This document shows, piece after piece, positions 9,958 to 19,580 of a stretch of 64,000 nucleotides of DNA. Made by a program: the position numbers and the translations under genes. The DNA comes from Photorhabdus khanii NC19. Lineage in GTDB: Bacteria; Pseudomonadota; Gammaproteobacteria; Enterobacterales; Enterobacteriaceae. The stretch is taken from NCBI RefSeq assembly GCF_000517265.1, contig NZ_AYSJ01000014.1:248932-312931 (forward strand), written 5' to 3'. The notes under the pieces were generated by a model. The model had not been told where the DNA came from. It searched no databases and saw nothing but the letters and a program-made list of their open reading frames with translations. Positions within the stretch are counted from its first letter, which is position 1. Each line of letters begins with the position of its first letter.

Positions 9958-11955
9958 GTGATAGACGTACAGATCAATGAAGTACCTCTTAAGGAACACA
10001 GCCCTTCAATGGATAATTGTCTGGATGAGCAAAAGTTACTTTATGACATGCTGCTGTCACGGGAAATTGATAATCGTAGTGCGCTAGTCACGCGACAAGG
10101 CCGTGCCTGGTTCCATGTGTCGGCTGCTGGACATGAAGGGCTGGCAGTGTTGCCGCAGCTTATGAAAAAGAATGATGTGCTGGTTCCTTACTATCGTGAT
10201 CGGGCATTAGTTTTAGCGCGTGGTATGTCTACTGTTGAAATGGCAAGGGAACTGATGGGAAAGGCCACTTCTCACTCAGCCGGCCGGACCATGTCGAATC
10301 ATTTTTGCGACAAAGAGAACAATATCTTCTCGGTAGTCAGCCTGACCGGAACCCAATGTATTCCCGCAGCCGGAGCTGCCTGGGCAAGTGTGTTGGACAA
10401 TAAAAATGGGCTTGTCGTGTGTGGTGTCGGCGATGCAGCAACCCGGCAGGGAGAATTTTATGAAGCGGTCAGCTTTGCGGTTGAAAGGCGTTTGCCCGTA
10501 GTTTTTGTGGTTTCCGATAATAAGTTGGGTATTAGTACGTCAACGGAGGCAATGGCGCCGTATCGATTGGGAATCTTTAACGAGTGTTTAATCCGCCATG
10601 CTGATGCCCGCAGGCCGGAAACCGTGTTTCCTGTTGCACAGGAGGTGTTCAATAAGGCGCGATTTGAGCGAACTCCCTGCATCTTGGTTTGTCGTATGGA
10701 TCGGTTAGATTCTCATTCCAATTCGGATTCTCACAAGTTGTACCGTTCTCAGGATGAACTGGAAGCGTTACAGGATCCTATTGAGAATTATGTTGCCTAT
10801 TTAAAGGAAAAAGGGGCGCTTAATGATCAGGATTTGGCTGAACAAAAAGAGAGCATCAAATCTGATGTAGCGGAAATATTTGAGCGTGTTTATCACGAGG
10901 AAGAGCCTGATCCTGAAAGTGTAAGTACCTATTTGTGCAATCGTCAGGGGGCTCCTGTCGTACATGCTGAGATGGAAGCCGAAGAGACACAGGTTAAAGC
11001 GGTCAATCAGGTTTTGAATGAGGCGTTAAGTCAGCATCCGAATGTGCTGTTATTTGGTGAGGATATTGAGGATCCTAAAGGGGGGGTTTTTGGTTTCACC
11101 CGTGGCTTGTCCACCCGCTATCCTGATCGCGTTATTAATGCTCCTCTTTCTGAAGCCACGATTATTGGCTCATCTGTTGGGTTGTCCGCTTGTGGCTGGC
11201 GTCCGATTGTTGAACTGCAATTTATCGACTTTGTTGGGCTGGGCCTTAATCAGTTACAGTCACAACTTGGCACTTTAAGCTGGAGAACGGTGGGGAAATG
11301 GCGCTGTCCGGTGGTGATATATGCTCCTTATGGCGCTTATCTCCCAGGAGGCGGTATATGGCATAGCCAGAGCTCGGACGGTATCTTAGCGCATATTCCC
11401 GGTATTAATGTTCTTGTTCCAACGACACCTGCCGACACTATTGGATTATTCCGTACAGCATTAAGTCTGGACATGCCGAGCCTGATCCTGATCCCTAAAC
11501 ACCTTATGCGAGAGCGTCATGAGCGTCGGCAGGTGAGTCCGGTGCCTCTCGGCCAGGCGAATATCGTCAGGGCAGGAAAGGATATTACGCTGGTTTCCTG
11601 GGGAAATACTGTTCAACTTGCGACTATGGCTGCTCTTCAGGCGGAAAAAGACAATATTGACATTGAAGTGATTGAATTACGTAGTCTGGTACCTTGGGAT
11701 AAACAACGGATTGCGGAATCTTTACGCAAAACCGGGCGGCTTATCGTTGTACAAGAAGATACCCGGACAGCCAGTGTTGGCGCATCCATTATTGCTGATC
11801 TTTTGGATGAGAATGACAATTTCTTCTCCTTACTGGCACCTCCGCGCCTGGTGACGCGTGAAGATATTCATATTCCTTTTAATCCTTGTTTAGAGAAAGC
11901 TGTTTTGCCCGGCACGGATGACATTTTGGCCTCCGTATATGCGGTAATGAGCTAA
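9958..11955 (+). CDS. bkdA: 2-oxoacid dehydrogenase E1, fused alpha and beta subunits (BkdA)
   Basis: A thiamine-diphosphate-dependent E1 that decarboxylates branched-chain 2-oxoacids and passes the acyl group to the lipoyl arm of E2. One 665-residue chain carries an alpha-type half (about 20-320) with TPP motif GVGDAATRQGE...VSDNKLG, and a beta-type half (about 345-665) with LLFGEDIEDPKGGVFG, APLSEATIIG and PGGGIWHSQ. Most bacterial E1 enzymes have separate alpha and beta chains. The GTG at 9958 is chosen because GAGGAAAAAG ends just upstream; the GTG at 9943 lacks such a site. The layout matches bkdA of Photorhabdus, reported to supply the isovaleryl-derived part of isopropylstilbene (known from literature; identity inferred from architecture). 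No E3 gene is nearby, so the housekeeping Lpd is probably shared. Confidence 0.87.
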   Translation: MIDVQINEVPLKEHSPSMDNCLDEQKLLYDMLLSREIDNRSALVTRQGRAWFHVSAAGHEGLAVLPQLMKKNDVLVPYYRDRALVLARGMSTVEMARELMGKATSHSAGRTMSNHFCDKENNIFSVVSLTGTQCIPAAGAAWASVLDNKNGLVVCGVGDAATRQGEFYEAVSFAVERRLPVVFVVSDNKLGISTSTEAMAPYRLGIFNECLIRHADARRPETVFPVAQEVFNKARFERTPCILVCRMDRLDSHSNSDSHKLYRSQDELEALQDPIENYVAYLKEKGALNDQDLAEQKESIKSDVAEIFERVYHEEEPDPESVSTYLCNRQGAPVVHAEMEAEETQVKAVNQVLNEALSQHPNVLLFGEDIEDPKGGVFGFTRGLSTRYPDRVINAPLSEATIIGSSVGLSACGWRPIVELQFIDFVGLGLNQLQSQLGTLSWRTVGKWRCPVVIYAPYGAYLPGGGIWHSQSSDGILAHIPGINVLVPTTPADTIGLFRTALSLDMPSLILIPKHLMRERHERRQVSPVPLGQANIVRAGKDITLVSWGNTVQLATMAALQAEKDNIDIEVIELRSLVPWDKQRIAESLRKTGRLIVVQEDTRTASVGASIIADLLDENDNFFSLLAPPRLVTREDIHIPFNPCLEKAVLPGTDDILASVYAVMS

Positions 11956-11964
11956 GGAGAACTT

Positions 11965-13479
11965 ATGGCACAGTTGCTTATTCCCCCGATGGGAGAAGGA
12001 ACCACTGAAGTCGTTATCACCCAGCTACTTAAGCAGGTAGGAGATCATGTCAAGCGTGATGAACCTGTTTATGAAATGGAGACGGATAAGGCCGCTTTTA
12101 CCATTGAATCTGATGTTGAGGGGATCCTGGAAAAATGGCTGGCTGCGGAAAATGATATTATCCCTGTTGGGTCGCCTATTGCGGTCATCAGAGCCGTCGG
12201 TGAGTTGGCAGAACCTTCCCCTGTCAGTGAAGAGTTGACGCCTCCGCCGGTTAGCGTGGAGAAAGTGGAGGCTGTTCCTGAGGTATCTGCTCCTCCTGCA
12301 CGTATTCCGCCCAAAACCCGTCAGTATGCACAAGAACACCAAATTAAGCCCCACATTCTTAATCAACTGGCGGAAAAATACGGGACATTATTGCCCAGCC
12401 ATATTGATGACTACCTTAAGCACAGCGAAACTAAATTGCCAGAAAATGGCCATTCCAAAGATGACAATATTGGTTTTCTGTCAAAAGATCAGCAGCGCTT
12501 TAATCGCGCGTTACGGCTGAATAGCGGTACGGTACAACCTTGTTGGGCAGGCAAACCCCTGTCGATTGAGCTGGTTGATAACGCCATTCGTCATCTAACC
12601 GAGAACTCCGGGCAGCAAGAGTGGATAACACCGTTTCAGGTAATCACTTACGCAGTTTCTCAGGCGCTGAAAAAATTCCCAATGTTGCGTTCAAGGCTGC
12701 TGGATCAAGAGCGTTATCATACTTATACGGATATCAATCTGGGTATTGCTTTTCTGGATGAAAAAGGTGATTTGAGTTCATTAAAAGTGCCTGGCACACA
12801 GACCATGGGCTTTTTCGAGTTCAGGCAGCATCTGAATAGTGTACTTGATCCCGATGCTGAAAGAATGCCCGTCGATATAGATGTTCCCATGATGATCTCG
12901 TATACCGGCAGCGATGGTGCTACCTCGGCTGTACCGCTTATCGTGCCGCCATCTCAGTCAACATTGTTCATCGGTGCTCCGCACAACAAAGAAATGAACC
13001 TCGTTTTGGCATTCAATCACTATTTGCTGAATGGGGTAGAAGCGGCTGAATTTCTTACCGAGATTGCTGCTGAAGTTCGCGTTCTGTCCGGGCCGCAATC
13101 TGTCGCACATCAGATGGAAGGTCAATCCGGTAAACCGGTTGCTGGGCAGTTACGCACGCTCCTGGCTGACTTCCTGAATTGGGACGAGGATTTTACTGAA
13201 TCAATGATGCAACGTACCTGGGCTGATTTGGGCATTGATTCGCTAAAAGCGGTAAAACTTGCGGAGCTGATGTCAGTGCGTTTTCGCCGGAAATTATCGC
13301 CCACGCTGTTCTGGCGTTATAGCTCACCGCATCGGTTGATTGAGTATCTTGACGTTTCCAGAACTGAAGTGGCCGAGAAGAAACATTCCTTAGATGACTT
13401 TATTAATGCGGTGCGTTGTCTTGATGGTGAAGCAGCATTAGGATTGCAGCGCCTCATAGAGGGAGGTAAGCATGGATAA
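11965..13479 (+). CDS. bkdB: Dihydrolipoyl acyltransferase E2 fused to a carrier protein (BkdB)
   Basis: A 504-residue multidomain protein. Residues 1-80 are a lipoyl domain with lipoyl Lys42 in METDKAAF. A Pro-rich linker and a weak E1/E3-binding-like segment (about 112-148) follow, then an E2 catalytic-type domain (about 170-370). Its active-site motif reads HYLLNG (His352...Asn356) instead of the usual HxxxDG. The last 100 residues form an acyl/peptidyl carrier domain with the phosphopantetheine Ser426 in LGIDSLKAVKL. The fusion suggests direct handover of the branched acyl group to a pantetheine arm for BkdC to extend (inference). AAGGAG precedes the ATG, 9 bases after bkdA. The 3' end overlaps bkdC by 8 bases. 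Confidence 0.88.
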   Translation: MAQLLIPPMGEGTTEVVITQLLKQVGDHVKRDEPVYEMETDKAAFTIESDVEGILEKWLAAENDIIPVGSPIAVIRAVGELAEPSPVSEELTPPPVSVEKVEAVPEVSAPPARIPPKTRQYAQEHQIKPHILNQLAEKYGTLLPSHIDDYLKHSETKLPENGHSKDDNIGFLSKDQQRFNRALRLNSGTVQPCWAGKPLSIELVDNAIRHLTENSGQQEWITPFQVITYAVSQALKKFPMLRSRLLDQERYHTYTDINLGIAFLDEKGDLSSLKVPGTQTMGFFEFRQHLNSVLDPDAERMPVDIDVPMMISYTGSDGATSAVPLIVPPSQSTLFIGAPHNKEMNLVLAFNHYLLNGVEAAEFLTEIAAEVRVLSGPQSVAHQMEGQSGKPVAGQLRTLLADFLNWDEDFTESMMQRTWADLGIDSLKAVKLAELMSVRFRRKLSPTLFWRYSSPHRLIEYLDVSRTEVAEKKHSLDDFINAVRCLDGEAALGLQRLIEGGKHG

Positions 13480-15322
13480 TCTGCATCACATATATCATTC
13501 ACTCAGCCTGGAGGAACAGCGGATAGCTAAATCCGCCTTACTGGAACATCTAAGCTCTATGGCTCCATCAGTAAGCAGTTCAGGTGATACGAAACAGATG
13601 CCTATTGCTATTGTGGGCATGGCCTTCCGACTACCTGGCGCGGAAGATTCCCCAGAGCAAATGTGGGAGATCATAAGATCCGGACGTAGTGTAATAGAAG
13701 AGATCCCAGAGCAGCGGCTTGCGTCTGGAAAACCTTACATTATTCCGCTGCCTAAAAAAGCATTAAAAGCTGGGTTACTGAATAATATTGATGGTTTTGA
13801 TGCACCATTCTTTGGTATTTCTCCGCGAGTGGCCGCCATGATGGATCCGCAGCAGAGAATGTTGTTGGAGCTGACTTGGCAAGCGATAGAAGATAGCGGT
13901 ACTAATCCGCTGAGTTATTCAGGGTCAAAAACCGGTGTTTTTATTGGCTCGTGCAGTAATGATTATCGTGAACTTGTCGCGGCTGATATGGCAATGGCGA
14001 ATGCTTATGCAACGACGGGAACACTGAATTGCCTGTTGGCAAACAGGTTATCATTTTATTACAACTTTGTTGGTCCCAGCTTGCAAATTGATACCGCGTG
14101 TTCAAGCGGATTAACGGCGCTGACTCAGGCGGTAAATTCATTGCGTTCTGGGGAATGTCATCAGGCGATAGTTGGCAGTATTAATTTGTTGAGCAACACA
14201 TTTAACATGGCCGCATATTACCGGGCAGGAATGTTATCTAAGGATGGTTGTTGCCGAGTTTTTGACGCGGACGCGAATGGCTTTGTCCGTGGTGAAGGCG
14301 CTGTGTGTCTGTTTTTGAAAACGCAAAAACAGGCATTGGAGGATCAGGATCCTATTTATGGATACGTTCGGGCATCGGCGGTAAATCATGGTGGGCGTGC
14401 TAACTCACTGACTTCACCTAACCCTGAGCAGCAGATTGCATTAGTCAATGATTGCTTGCAACAGGCTGGCGTTGCTGCGGAGCAAATCAGTTACCTGGAG
14501 GCACACGGTACGGGAACTTCGCTGGGCGATCCCATAGAATTTAACGCGCTTAACGAAGTCTTTAACCATGATCAGTCAGGAAAAATCCGGCAACCTTGCT
14601 ATATTGGCTCAGTAAAAGCCAATATTGGGCATTTAGAAGGGGCGGCGGGGTTAGCGGGTATTGTTAAAGTTTTATTGATGTTGCAGCATAAATCCATTGT
14701 GCCTTGCGCGGCATTTCAGCGTTTGAACCCTGAAATTGATAGCGCTGACACGCGCTTACAACTGGCTACAGAGGAAAGCGCCTGGCAGGTGGATGCCGGG
14801 CAAAAACGTTTTGCTGGGCTCAGCTCTTTCGGATTGGGTGGCAGTAACGCACATGTTATTTTGGAGGAGGCACCGACCAAAGTTCAGCAACAGATTAAAG
14901 CCAGTTCGGAGAGATATTATTATCCCATCGCGGCCAATAGCCAGGCATCGTTGCAAAAAATGGTGGTTATGCTGGGAGATTTTATTGAGAACGATGAAAA
15001 CATCGATCTACAAGCGGTTAGCTGGACATTGCAGTTTGGCAGGGCGGCGCTATCTCATCGGGCATTGTTTGTTGCAACATCACGGCAGGATCTCCTGAAC
15101 CAACTCCATGATTTTGCTTCATCTGCTGCAACCAAAGAAGATCAATGGCTTCATATGGCAGAGGACGATTCTCGATTCTTATGGTTACAAGGTCAGGATA
15201 TAGATTGGCGTACCTGCTGGCCTTCCGGGCAGAAACCGTTACGTATTCGACTGCCCAAATATGCTTTTGAACATCGGCGTTACTGGTTACCTCACAATGA
15301 AACTGTGGTTGAAAAACCGTAG
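13472..15322 (+). CDS. bkdC: Type I polyketide-type ketosynthase (BkdC)
   Basis: A beta-ketoacyl synthase that condenses an acyl starter with malonyl units. In 616 residues the KS domain (about 43-470) has an intact triad: Cys210 (DTACSSG), His345 (EAHGTGTS) and His387 (NIGHLEGAAG). A C-terminal linker region ends in LPKYAFEHRRYWLP, the post-KS/AT linker motif of modular polyketide synthases. There is no acyltransferase or carrier domain; the carrier is at the end of BkdB. In Photorhabdus, BkdABC is described as making the 5-methyl-3-oxohexanoyl thioester used for isopropylstilbene. It overlaps bkdB by 8 bases and is followed by a hairpin at 15344-15375. Confidence 0.88.
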   Translation: MDNLHHIYHSLSLEEQRIAKSALLEHLSSMAPSVSSSGDTKQMPIAIVGMAFRLPGAEDSPEQMWEIIRSGRSVIEEIPEQRLASGKPYIIPLPKKALKAGLLNNIDGFDAPFFGISPRVAAMMDPQQRMLLELTWQAIEDSGTNPLSYSGSKTGVFIGSCSNDYRELVAADMAMANAYATTGTLNCLLANRLSFYYNFVGPSLQIDTACSSGLTALTQAVNSLRSGECHQAIVGSINLLSNTFNMAAYYRAGMLSKDGCCRVFDADANGFVRGEGAVCLFLKTQKQALEDQDPIYGYVRASAVNHGGRANSLTSPNPEQQIALVNDCLQQAGVAAEQISYLEAHGTGTSLGDPIEFNALNEVFNHDQSGKIRQPCYIGSVKANIGHLEGAAGLAGIVKVLLMLQHKSIVPCAAFQRLNPEIDSADTRLQLATEESAWQVDAGQKRFAGLSSFGLGGSNAHVILEEAPTKVQQQIKASSERYYYPIAANSQASLQKMVVMLGDFIENDENIDLQAVSWTLQFGRAALSHRALFVATSRQDLLNQLHDFASSAATKEDQWLHMAEDDSRFLWLQGQDIDWRTCWPSGQKPLRIRLPKYAFEHRRYWLPHNETVVEKP

Positions 15323-15343
15323 TTGGGGGCCTCTCTTTTCCGT

Positions 15344-15375
15344 ATAAATTCCCTGTTGTAAAACGGGGAATTTAT
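15344..15375 (+). terminator. Hairpin terminator of the bkd operon
   Basis: ATAAATTCCC (15344-15353) pairs exactly with GGGAATTTAT (15366-15375) around a 12-base loop. A real T-tract is missing, so efficiency is uncertain. Confidence 0.6.
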
Positions 15376-16005
15376 CAGGTCTATTAAACAACCCATTTAA
15401 AGAATGGGGAATGTTTTCTCTTCATTGAAAATTTTAAATAGCGTATTGTCGGTTGATTGGCTTTCTCTCATGCTTAATAACGTTTTAATTGTATTAACGA
15501 TGATAAAAAGTCTGACGGATTAATTAACCAGAAAGGTTATAACGATTAAACTGGTATTTAAGCGTTAATAGAGAGAGAAAATAGCCTGGAAAAATAACGA
15601 AATTGATTTTGGTATGAAATTACATTAAAGGTATGAAAAAGAGGGGTGGTTTAAATCAAACTTTTTATACCGATTTTTATGATCGGTAGATTCACATAAT
15701 AGGTGCAATATTGTTAATCTGTAAATAAACATGTTCGTATTCCCTTAAATAATTCATTTGGTGTTTTTTCCACCCCGTGTTAGATAAGGGGGCCCCGGCG
15801 TTTATAATCCACTTTACTGACCGCTTCTTTGCCGTTTAATAAGAATTTCACCATAAAGGCGACTGCCAGCGCTTTATCATTGCCATTGCTTAAGAAAGCA
15901 AAGGAATAACTACTGACGTTAGGGATAAAACTACGCCCAATAAGCTGATTGTGATTGCAATTAAGCAAGCGTGATTTCATTGTCTATCAGAGCCTTCACA
16001 ATCAG

Positions 16006-16028
16006 CTCAGGAAACTGGCTTTCCTGAG
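16006..16028. terminator. 9-bp stem-loop upstream of flhB
   Basis: CTCAGGAAA pairs exactly with TTTCCTGAG around the 5-base loop CTGGC; TTTAGTTT follows on the + strand. It could end any read-through from the bkd side. A second perfect 10-bp inverted repeat (TGAAGCCATG at 16040-16049 and CATGGCTTCA at 16081-16090) lies just after it. Confidence 0.55.
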
Positions 16029-16249
16029 TTTAGTTTCAGTGAAGCCATGCCTGCCGTCGTGGAGTGTCATGTCAAGCTGTCATGGCTTCATTGCTTTGAA
16101 CCAGTCTTGTTATCCGTCTTGATCCCACAAATACCCCGTCAAATTTCTCATTGTTCCAGCCATCGAATTTTTTCTCTTTTGTCATGCTAGCAGTTATTTA
16201 ATTCCATATTTTCTGACCGACAACGTTTTAGACGCTGACAAGGAAAGCC

Positions 16250-17401
16250 GTGGCCGAAGATAGCGATCTTGAGAAAACAGAAGAACCCACGCCCCATAAA
16301 CGGGAAAAAGCCCGGAAAGAGGGGCAGATAGCCCGCTCCAGAGAGCTGAGTTCTATATTGATGCTGACCAGTGGCCTGAGTTTGCTCTGGATAAGCGGTC
16401 AATCAATTACTCATGAATTGTCGCTGATGGTGTTTGAAGGTTTTAACTTCGATCACAGCATGGTCAGCAATGATAAACAGATGGTTCAGCAGATTGGCAG
16501 GTTGCTCCGGCAAGCTGTTTGGGCTTTATTACCGGTTTTTGCTGGATTAGTGTTCGTTGCGTTAAGCGCTCCGGCGCTATTGGGTGGATTAGTATTCAGT
16601 ACAAAATCCATCAAATTTGATGCGAAAAAATTGAATCCTATTTCTGGTCTGAAACGTATTTTTTCAATGAATGCGTTAGCTGAATTATTCAAAGCGTTGC
16701 TTAAAGCAGGGTTTGTCGGAATTGGCGCGGCTTTATTTCTTTGGATGAACTGGCCTGCCATGTTACGGCTGATCGCGCAACCACCGCTGTTGGCATTGGA
16801 TGATGCAATGCAAATGCTGATATTTGCCGGTTATGTGGTGGTTTTCATGTTGATACCGATGGTGGCTTTCGATGTTGTTTACCAGATATACAGCCATCTG
16901 AAAAAACTGAGAATGACCCGACAGGAAATAAAGGATGAATTTAAAGAACAAGAGGGGGATCCACATGTTAAAGCGCGTATCCGTCAACAACAACGGGCGG
17001 CTGCCCGTCAGCGTATGATGGCGGATGTACCGAAAGCGGATGTGATTGTCACCAACCCAACTCACTATGCTGTCGCCCTGAAATATGATGAAAAAGCGAT
17101 GAGTGCGCCAAGGGTATTGGCGAAAGGGGCGGGGATTATTGCATTGCGGATTAAAGAAATGGGTACAGAAAACCGCATTCCATTACTTGAGGCACCACCA
17201 CTTGCCAGGGCGCTTTATCGCCATAGTGAAGTTGGGGGACATATCCCCGCGACACTTTACGCGGCGGTAGCGGAAGTGCTTGCCTGGGTCTACCAATTGA
17301 AACGTTGGAAACGGGAAGGCGGCTTGAAGCCGAAGAAACCTGAAAATCTGCCAGTGCCGCCAGCACTGGATTTCGCTGGAGAAAATAATCGTCATGGCTA
17401 A
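16250..17401 (+). CDS. flhB: Flagellar export switch protein FlhB
   Basis: FlhB is an inner-membrane export-gate protein that controls the change from rod/hook to filament substrates. The 383 residues (382 in E. coli) have four membrane segments (about 30-55, 90-115, 140-165, 185-210) and a cytoplasmic C-domain. The autocleavage motif NPTH is at Asn269-His272, the same position as in Salmonella. The start is GTG at 16250 behind AAGGAAAG. The 3' end overlaps flhA by 8 bases, which fits translational coupling. Confidence 0.97.
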   Translation: MAEDSDLEKTEEPTPHKREKARKEGQIARSRELSSILMLTSGLSLLWISGQSITHELSLMVFEGFNFDHSMVSNDKQMVQQIGRLLRQAVWALLPVFAGLVFVALSAPALLGGLVFSTKSIKFDAKKLNPISGLKRIFSMNALAELFKALLKAGFVGIGAALFLWMNWPAMLRLIAQPPLLALDDAMQMLIFAGYVVVFMLIPMVAFDVVYQIYSHLKKLRMTRQEIKDEFKEQEGDPHVKARIRQQQRAAARQRMMADVPKADVIVTNPTHYAVALKYDEKAMSAPRVLAKGAGIIALRIKEMGTENRIPLLEAPPLARALYRHSEVGGHIPATLYAAVAEVLAWVYQLKRWKREGGLKPKKPENLPVPPALDFAGENNRHG

Positions 17402-19475
17402 TCTGGCCTCTATACTTCGTTTACCGAGCAATATGAAAGGTTCGCAATGGCAAATTCTTGCCGGGCCGGTATTGATCCTCATGATTTTGTCGATGATGGT
17501 CCTGCCGTTGCCGCCATTTATGCTGGATTTGCTGTTTACGTTTAACATCGCGCTATCCATTATGGTGTTGCTGGTGGCGATGTTTACCCGGCGTACTCTG
17601 GATTTTGCCGCATTTCCGACAATATTGCTGTTTTCCACTTTACTGCGTTTGTCGCTTAATGTGGCTTCAACCCGTATTATTTTATTGGAAGGGCATACTG
17701 GCTCTGCGGCGGCGGGCCACGTTGTAGAAGCATTTGGTCACTTTCTGGTTGGCGGTAATTTCGCCATCGGTATCGTGGTTTTTATTATCCTGATATTGAT
17801 TAACTTTATGGTGATTACCAAAGGTGCAGGGCGTATTGCTGAAGTTGGCGCCCGTTTTGTGCTGGATGGTATGCCAGGTAAACAGATGGCGATTGACGCT
17901 GACCTGAATGCCGGATTGATCGGTGAAGAAGAAGCGAAGAAACGCCGGGCGGAAGTCACCCAGGAATCGGATTTCTATGGTTCGATGGATGGTGCCAGTA
18001 AGTTTGTGCGTGGCGATGCGATTGCTGGATTAATGATCCTGGTTATCAACGTCGTCGGTGGCTTAATTGTTGGTGTGGCTCAGCATGGCATGAGTCTGGG
18101 GGATGCGGGGGAAGTTTATACCCTGTTAACCATTGGTGATGGTCTGGTGGCGCAGTTACCTGCCCTGATTATTTCGACTGCGGCCGGTGTGATTGTTACC
18201 CGCGTGGCGACTGATCAGGATGTTGGTCAGCAGATGGTGACTCAACTGTTCAATAATCCACGGGTGTTGATGTTGAGTGCGGGGGTTCTCGGATTGTTGG
18301 GCATGGTTCCGGGAATGCCCAATTTTGTTTTCCTGCTATTTACTGCGGCATTGGCAGGTCTTGGCTGGTATCTCTATCGCCGTGCTGATGGCCCGGTGAT
18401 GAATACGGAAAAACCAAAAGTAGAAGAACAACAGCAGGCATCAGAAGCTTCATGGTCTGATGTTCAGCTTGAAGATCCGCTGGGGATGGAAGTGGGATAT
18501 CGCCTGATCCCGATGGTTGATTTTCGTCAGAATGGCGAATTACTGGGGCGGATCAGTGGCATTCGGAAGAAATTTGCTCAGGAGATGGGATATTTACCAC
18601 CGGTGGTTCATATCCGTGACAACCTTGAACTGGCTCCGGCTGGCTACCGTATTCTAATGAAAGGGGTAGAAATTGGTCGTGGTGAAGCCCATCCGGGGCG
18701 CTGGCTGGCAATTAACCCTGGTGGTGCAGTAGGGGAATTGCAAGGTGATATCACCAAAGATCCGGCTTTTGGACTCTCTGCGGTTTGGATTGATGACAGC
18801 CTCAGAGAACAGGCGCAGGTTCAGGGTTACACAGTCGTTGCAGCCAGTACGGTTGTGGCTACCCATATGAATCATCTGTTGACGCAATATGCCAATGAGC
18901 TGTTTGGCCGTCAGGAAGCTCAACAGCTGTTTGAGCGTGTCAGTCAGGAGATGCCTAAACTGACGGAAGACTTTATTCCCGATATCGTTAGTCTGACAAC
19001 ACTGCATAAGGTTTTGCAAAACCTGTTGTCCGAACAGGTGCCAATTCGGGATATGCGGACAATTATTGAGACACTGGCTGAACATGCTCCGGGGCAAACT
19101 GATCCTTATGAGCTGACATCTGTGGTCAGAATCGCGCTTGGCCGGGCAATTGCTCAACAGTGGTTCCCGGGAGCGCAGGAAATCCAGGTCATCGGACTGG
19201 ATGCCGGTCTTGAGCGTTTGTTAATTCAGGCGTTGCAAAATGGTGGTGGTCTGGAGCCAGGATTGGCGGATAACCTGCAACGGCAGGCAACGGAAGCACT
19301 GCAACGTCAGGAAATGCTGGGTGCTCCTCCGGTACTGTTGGTTAATCATGCATTGCGTCCGCTGTTATCGCGTTTTTTGCGAAGGACTTTACCTCAATTG
19401 GTTGTCTTATCTAACCTTGAAATCAGTGATAACCGTCAAATCCGTATGACAGCAACCATTGGTGGTAATGGATAG
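17394..19475 (+). CDS. flhA: Flagellar export gate protein FlhA
   Basis: FlhA is the major export-gate subunit; a nonamer energises secretion and its cytoplasmic ring binds chaperone-substrate complexes. The 693 residues (692 in E. coli) hold about eight N-terminal membrane segments up to residue 330, the conserved FHIPEP loop after the fourth segment (NAGLIGEEEAKKRR and FYGSMDGASKFVRGDAIAG), and a four-subdomain C-terminal part. Unlike in E. coli, no flhE follows. A terminator stem starts 20 bases after the stop. Confidence 0.98.
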   Translation: MANLASILRLPSNMKGSQWQILAGPVLILMILSMMVLPLPPFMLDLLFTFNIALSIMVLLVAMFTRRTLDFAAFPTILLFSTLLRLSLNVASTRIILLEGHTGSAAAGHVVEAFGHFLVGGNFAIGIVVFIILILINFMVITKGAGRIAEVGARFVLDGMPGKQMAIDADLNAGLIGEEEAKKRRAEVTQESDFYGSMDGASKFVRGDAIAGLMILVINVVGGLIVGVAQHGMSLGDAGEVYTLLTIGDGLVAQLPALIISTAAGVIVTRVATDQDVGQQMVTQLFNNPRVLMLSAGVLGLLGMVPGMPNFVFLLFTAALAGLGWYLYRRADGPVMNTEKPKVEEQQQASEASWSDVQLEDPLGMEVGYRLIPMVDFRQNGELLGRISGIRKKFAQEMGYLPPVVHIRDNLELAPAGYRILMKGVEIGRGEAHPGRWLAINPGGAVGELQGDITKDPAFGLSAVWIDDSLREQAQVQGYTVVAASTVVATHMNHLLTQYANELFGRQEAQQLFERVSQEMPKLTEDFIPDIVSLTTLHKVLQNLLSEQVPIRDMRTIIETLAEHAPGQTDPYELTSVVRIALGRAIAQQWFPGAQEIQVIGLDAGLERLLIQALQNGGGLEPGLADNLQRQATEALQRQEMLGAPPVLLVNHALRPLLSRFLRRTLPQLVVLSNLEISDNRQIRMTATIGGNG

Positions 19476-19494
19476 TTGTATCAATAAAATAATG

Positions 19495-19529
19495 GGCCAT
19501 TTTATTCGTAAATGGCCTTTAATATTCTT
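19495..19529 (+). terminator. Terminator after flhA
   Basis: GGCCATTT (19495-19502) pairs with AAATGGCC (19510-19517), followed by a T-rich stretch. It closes the flhBA transcript. Confidence 0.75.
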
Positions 19530-19580
19530 TTTTAAGAAAATTGCCCGTTTTGGATAAAAGTGGGATTTTTCTTTTATCAT

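Larger units (their letters stand above)
15323..16249. other. Intergenic region between bkdC and flhB
   Basis: 927 bases. After the bkd hairpin comes AT-rich DNA (15400-15780), then a more mixed stretch with a 66-codon open frame on the - strand (15780-15980) that I do not trust as a gene. Two stem-loops lie close to flhB at 16006-16028 and 16040-16090. The flhBA promoter must lie here, but I see no clear FlhDC box. Confidence 0.55.

Noticed and set aside
9414..9980. Several overlapping open frames of 67-97 codons on both strands before bkdA
   Set aside because: No ribosome binding sites, no domain, mutually overlapping in different frames; they look like chance frames or a decayed gene.
15780..15980. 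66-codon frame on the - strand between bkdC and flhB
   Set aside because: Only a distant AAGG upstream and no recognisable family; could be a small gene but support is too weak.
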